Shown: in pieces, positions 5,871-6,762 of the stretch
Position numbering within the stretch: the first letter of the stretch is position 1
Layout: every line of letters begins with the position of its first letter
Assembly (NCBI GenBank): GCA_031283785.1
Contig: JAITBC010000443.1
Span: 1 to 6,762 of the forward strand
Reading direction: 5' to 3'
From: Tannerella sp.
Lineage (GTDB): Bacteria > Bacteroidota > Bacteroidia > Bacteroidales > Tannerellaceae
Length of the DNA: 6,762 nucleotides
The notes under the pieces: model-generated
Seen by the model: only the letters and a program-made list of their open reading frames with translations
Told to the model about the DNA's origin: nothing
Databases searched by the model: none
Position numbers and translations under genes: made by a program

Positions 5871-5883
5871 TGCAAATAACAAA

Positions 5884-6408
5884 CTAATTATTGAGGATCA
5901 TTTTTTGTAGCAACTTGCGTGCACGCATATATTGCGAACGCGAAGTGCTTTCCAGTATATTAAGTTTTTCGCCGATTTCTTTATGAGAATAACCTTCGAT
6001 AGCAAACATGTTGAATACCGTCCGGTAACCATCCGGTAAGGATCTCACATAAGACATCAGTTCATCGGAAGATATATCGGAGACAAGCGTTTCGTCCGGT
6101 ATTTCCGCACAGTCCGCCTCATCGATATCATCGGCATTCCTCAGTATGTCGTGATGACGCAGATGCTCCAGTGCACAATTGACAAAAATTTTTCGTACCC
6201 ATCCGTCAAACGAGCCGTTACCCGTATACGTTCCGAGATTGGTAAATAATTTAATAAAGCTCTCCTGCATCAGATCGCGGGCGTCTTCCGTATCTTTTAC
6301 ATACCGGAGACAAATCCCCATCATCTTGCGGGAATACCTGTCGTATAAAGCTTTTTGCGCCTTACGGTCACCATCAATACAACCTTTTATCAGTTGTTTT
6401 TCATCCAT
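5884..6408 (-). CDS. RNA polymerase ECF sigma factor (sigma-70 family)
   Basis: The 174-residue protein has the two-domain ECF layout. Sigma region 2 is at about 20-86, with YDRYSRKMMGICLRYVKD, the DA-DLMQESF core and FDGWVRKIFVNCALEHLR. An acidic linker covers 92-114. Region 4 is at about 118-170, with LPDGYRTVFNMFAIEGYSHKEI and a recognition helix near STSRSQYMRARKLLQ. There is no C-terminal extension. It directs polymerase to a small alternative regulon. It is first in an operon with the barrel protein 13 nt downstream and then a lipoprotein, and diverges from glnS. Its own promoter appears to be housekeeping-type. The ATG at 6408 is fixed by an in-frame stop (TGA at 6414-6412) just upstream. 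The best AGGAG (6430-6426) is 17 nt from this ATG and better spaced for a tiny overlapping frame at 6415-6401. Confidence 0.95.
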   Translation of the reverse strand: MDEKQLIKGCIDGDRKAQKALYDRYSRKMMGICLRYVKDTEDARDLMQESFIKLFTNLGTYTGNGSFDGWVRKIFVNCALEHLRHHDILRNADDIDEADCAEIPDETLVSDISSDELMSYVRSLPDGYRTVFNMFAIEGYSHKEIGEKLNILESTSRSQYMRARKLLQKMILNN

Positions 6409-6484
6409 ATGTCATTACGTCCGTTCTCCTAATAGTGATGCATTTTTTTCTAAAAACGCTGCATGGAGTTTGTTTTTTTGATGA

Positions 6485-6515
6485 CAAAACTACACGAAAA
6501 GCATGAATTTCCCAA
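6485..6515 (-). promoter_or_regulatory. Promoter of the sigma-factor operon
   Basis: The minus strand carries TTG (6515-6513), a 20-nt spacer, and TAGTTTTG (6492-6485), an exact TAnnTTTG box. This gives a start near 6479 and a leader of about 70 nt. The match to the primary-sigma consensus suggests basal expression of the operon by the housekeeping polymerase. I did not recognise a separate ECF-type promoter. Confidence 0.65.
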
Positions 6516-6566
6516 GCGCATGAAATGAAAAAACGGTTTTTTTGCAGAGGAAAGGCAGTGATTTAT

Positions 6567-6597
6567 TTTGTATTCCTCCCTGCTTGCACTATCTTTG
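6567..6597 (+). promoter_or_regulatory. Promoter of glnS
   Basis: TTTG at 6567-6570, a 19-nt spacer and TATCTTTG at 6590-6597 match both halves of the Bacteroidota consensus exactly. It is the best promoter in the window. The predicted start near 6603 leaves a leader of about 19 nt before the ATG at 6622. It diverges from the sigma-operon promoter, whose -33 element lies about 50 bp away. Confidence 0.8.
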
Positions 6598-6621
6598 CAC
6601 ACTGAATTAAAGTTTATGATT

Positions 6622-6762
6622 ATGGCAGAAAATATAATTCCTGAAGGTAACAGGAGAAGTTTAAACTTTATCGAGCAAAAAGTAGAAAGCGATTTGGCGG
6701 AGAGTCTTAACGGCGGACGTATCCAAACCCGCTTCCCGCCCGAACCGAACGGTTATCTCCAT
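6622..6762 (+). CDS. glnS: Glutaminyl-tRNA synthetase (partial, N-terminal 47 residues)
   Basis: The visible 47 residues include SLNFIEQKVESDL and RIQTRFPPEPNGYLH. The last part runs into the class I synthetase HIGH signature, in the PPEPNGYLH form that marks GlnRS/GluRS-type enzymes; with the SLNFIE leader it points to GlnRS. The enzyme charges tRNA-Gln with glutamine in the cytoplasm. The start could also be the in-frame ATG at 6616 (adding Met-Ile), but MAEN at 6622 is the more usual beginning. The rest of the gene lies beyond the right edge, so completeness cannot be judged. Confidence 0.93.
   Translation, partial: MAENIIPEGNRRSLNFIEQKVESDLAESLNGGRIQTRFPPEPNGYLH

Noticed and set aside
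5871..5882. TTG start giving MLFA before the barrel protein
   Set aside because: It would begin one base after the sigma stop codon using a rare start. An ATG 12 nt further gives a normal hydrophilic N-terminus (MKEEKGKWEK).

Overview
The window looks like chromosomal DNA from a member of the Bacteroidales (Bacteroidota). Four of its promoters carry the Bacteroidota pair, a TTG or TTTG -33 element and an exact TAnnTTTG -7 element 19-20 nt apart: the helix-turn-helix gene, the sigma-factor gene, glnS and, with a weaker TTTC -33, the PLP-enzyme gene. A closely related pair precedes the HU gene, and the rhomboid pair has a -7 match only. Start codons lack strong Shine-Dalgarno sequences. The gene content also fits: tandem rhomboid proteases divergent from HU, an ECF sigma factor followed by a membrane-anchored beta-barrel protein, and a lipoprotein with a Bacteroidota-style signal peptide. 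No genus can be named from this sequence.

Left part (1-1662): two rhomboid-family intramembrane serine proteases lie head to tail on the minus strand. They overlap by 20 nt, and the second runs off the left edge. An HU-type DNA-binding protein is transcribed away from them on the plus strand and ends at a strong intrinsic terminator.

Middle (1663-3664): a 324-nt gene-free stretch holds the HU terminator and a facing, very stable terminator that ends a small minus-strand gene. That gene encodes a 67-residue HipB-like helix-turn-helix protein with no HipA toxin beside it. Palindromes near its promoter and over its start codon suggest self-regulation. Upstream of it on the same strand is a PLP-dependent trans-sulfuration enzyme. 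The -7 element of that enzyme's promoter sits exactly inside a 6-bp inverted repeat, and its -33 element lies inside a second, AT-only one.

Right part (3665-6762): a minus-strand operon runs ECF sigma factor, then a 452-residue protein with a short cytoplasmic N-terminus, one transmembrane helix, a periplasmic linker and a C-terminal outer-membrane-type beta-barrel, then a lipoprotein of unknown function. I infer that the barrel protein is the anti-sigma factor and that it may physically link the two membranes in one chain. If so, one polypeptide would replace the usual relay of outer-membrane receptor plus inner-membrane anti-sigma factor. This is the most interesting system in the window. 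Divergent from the sigma gene, the start of glutaminyl-tRNA synthetase (glnS) enters on the plus strand and is cut by the right edge.
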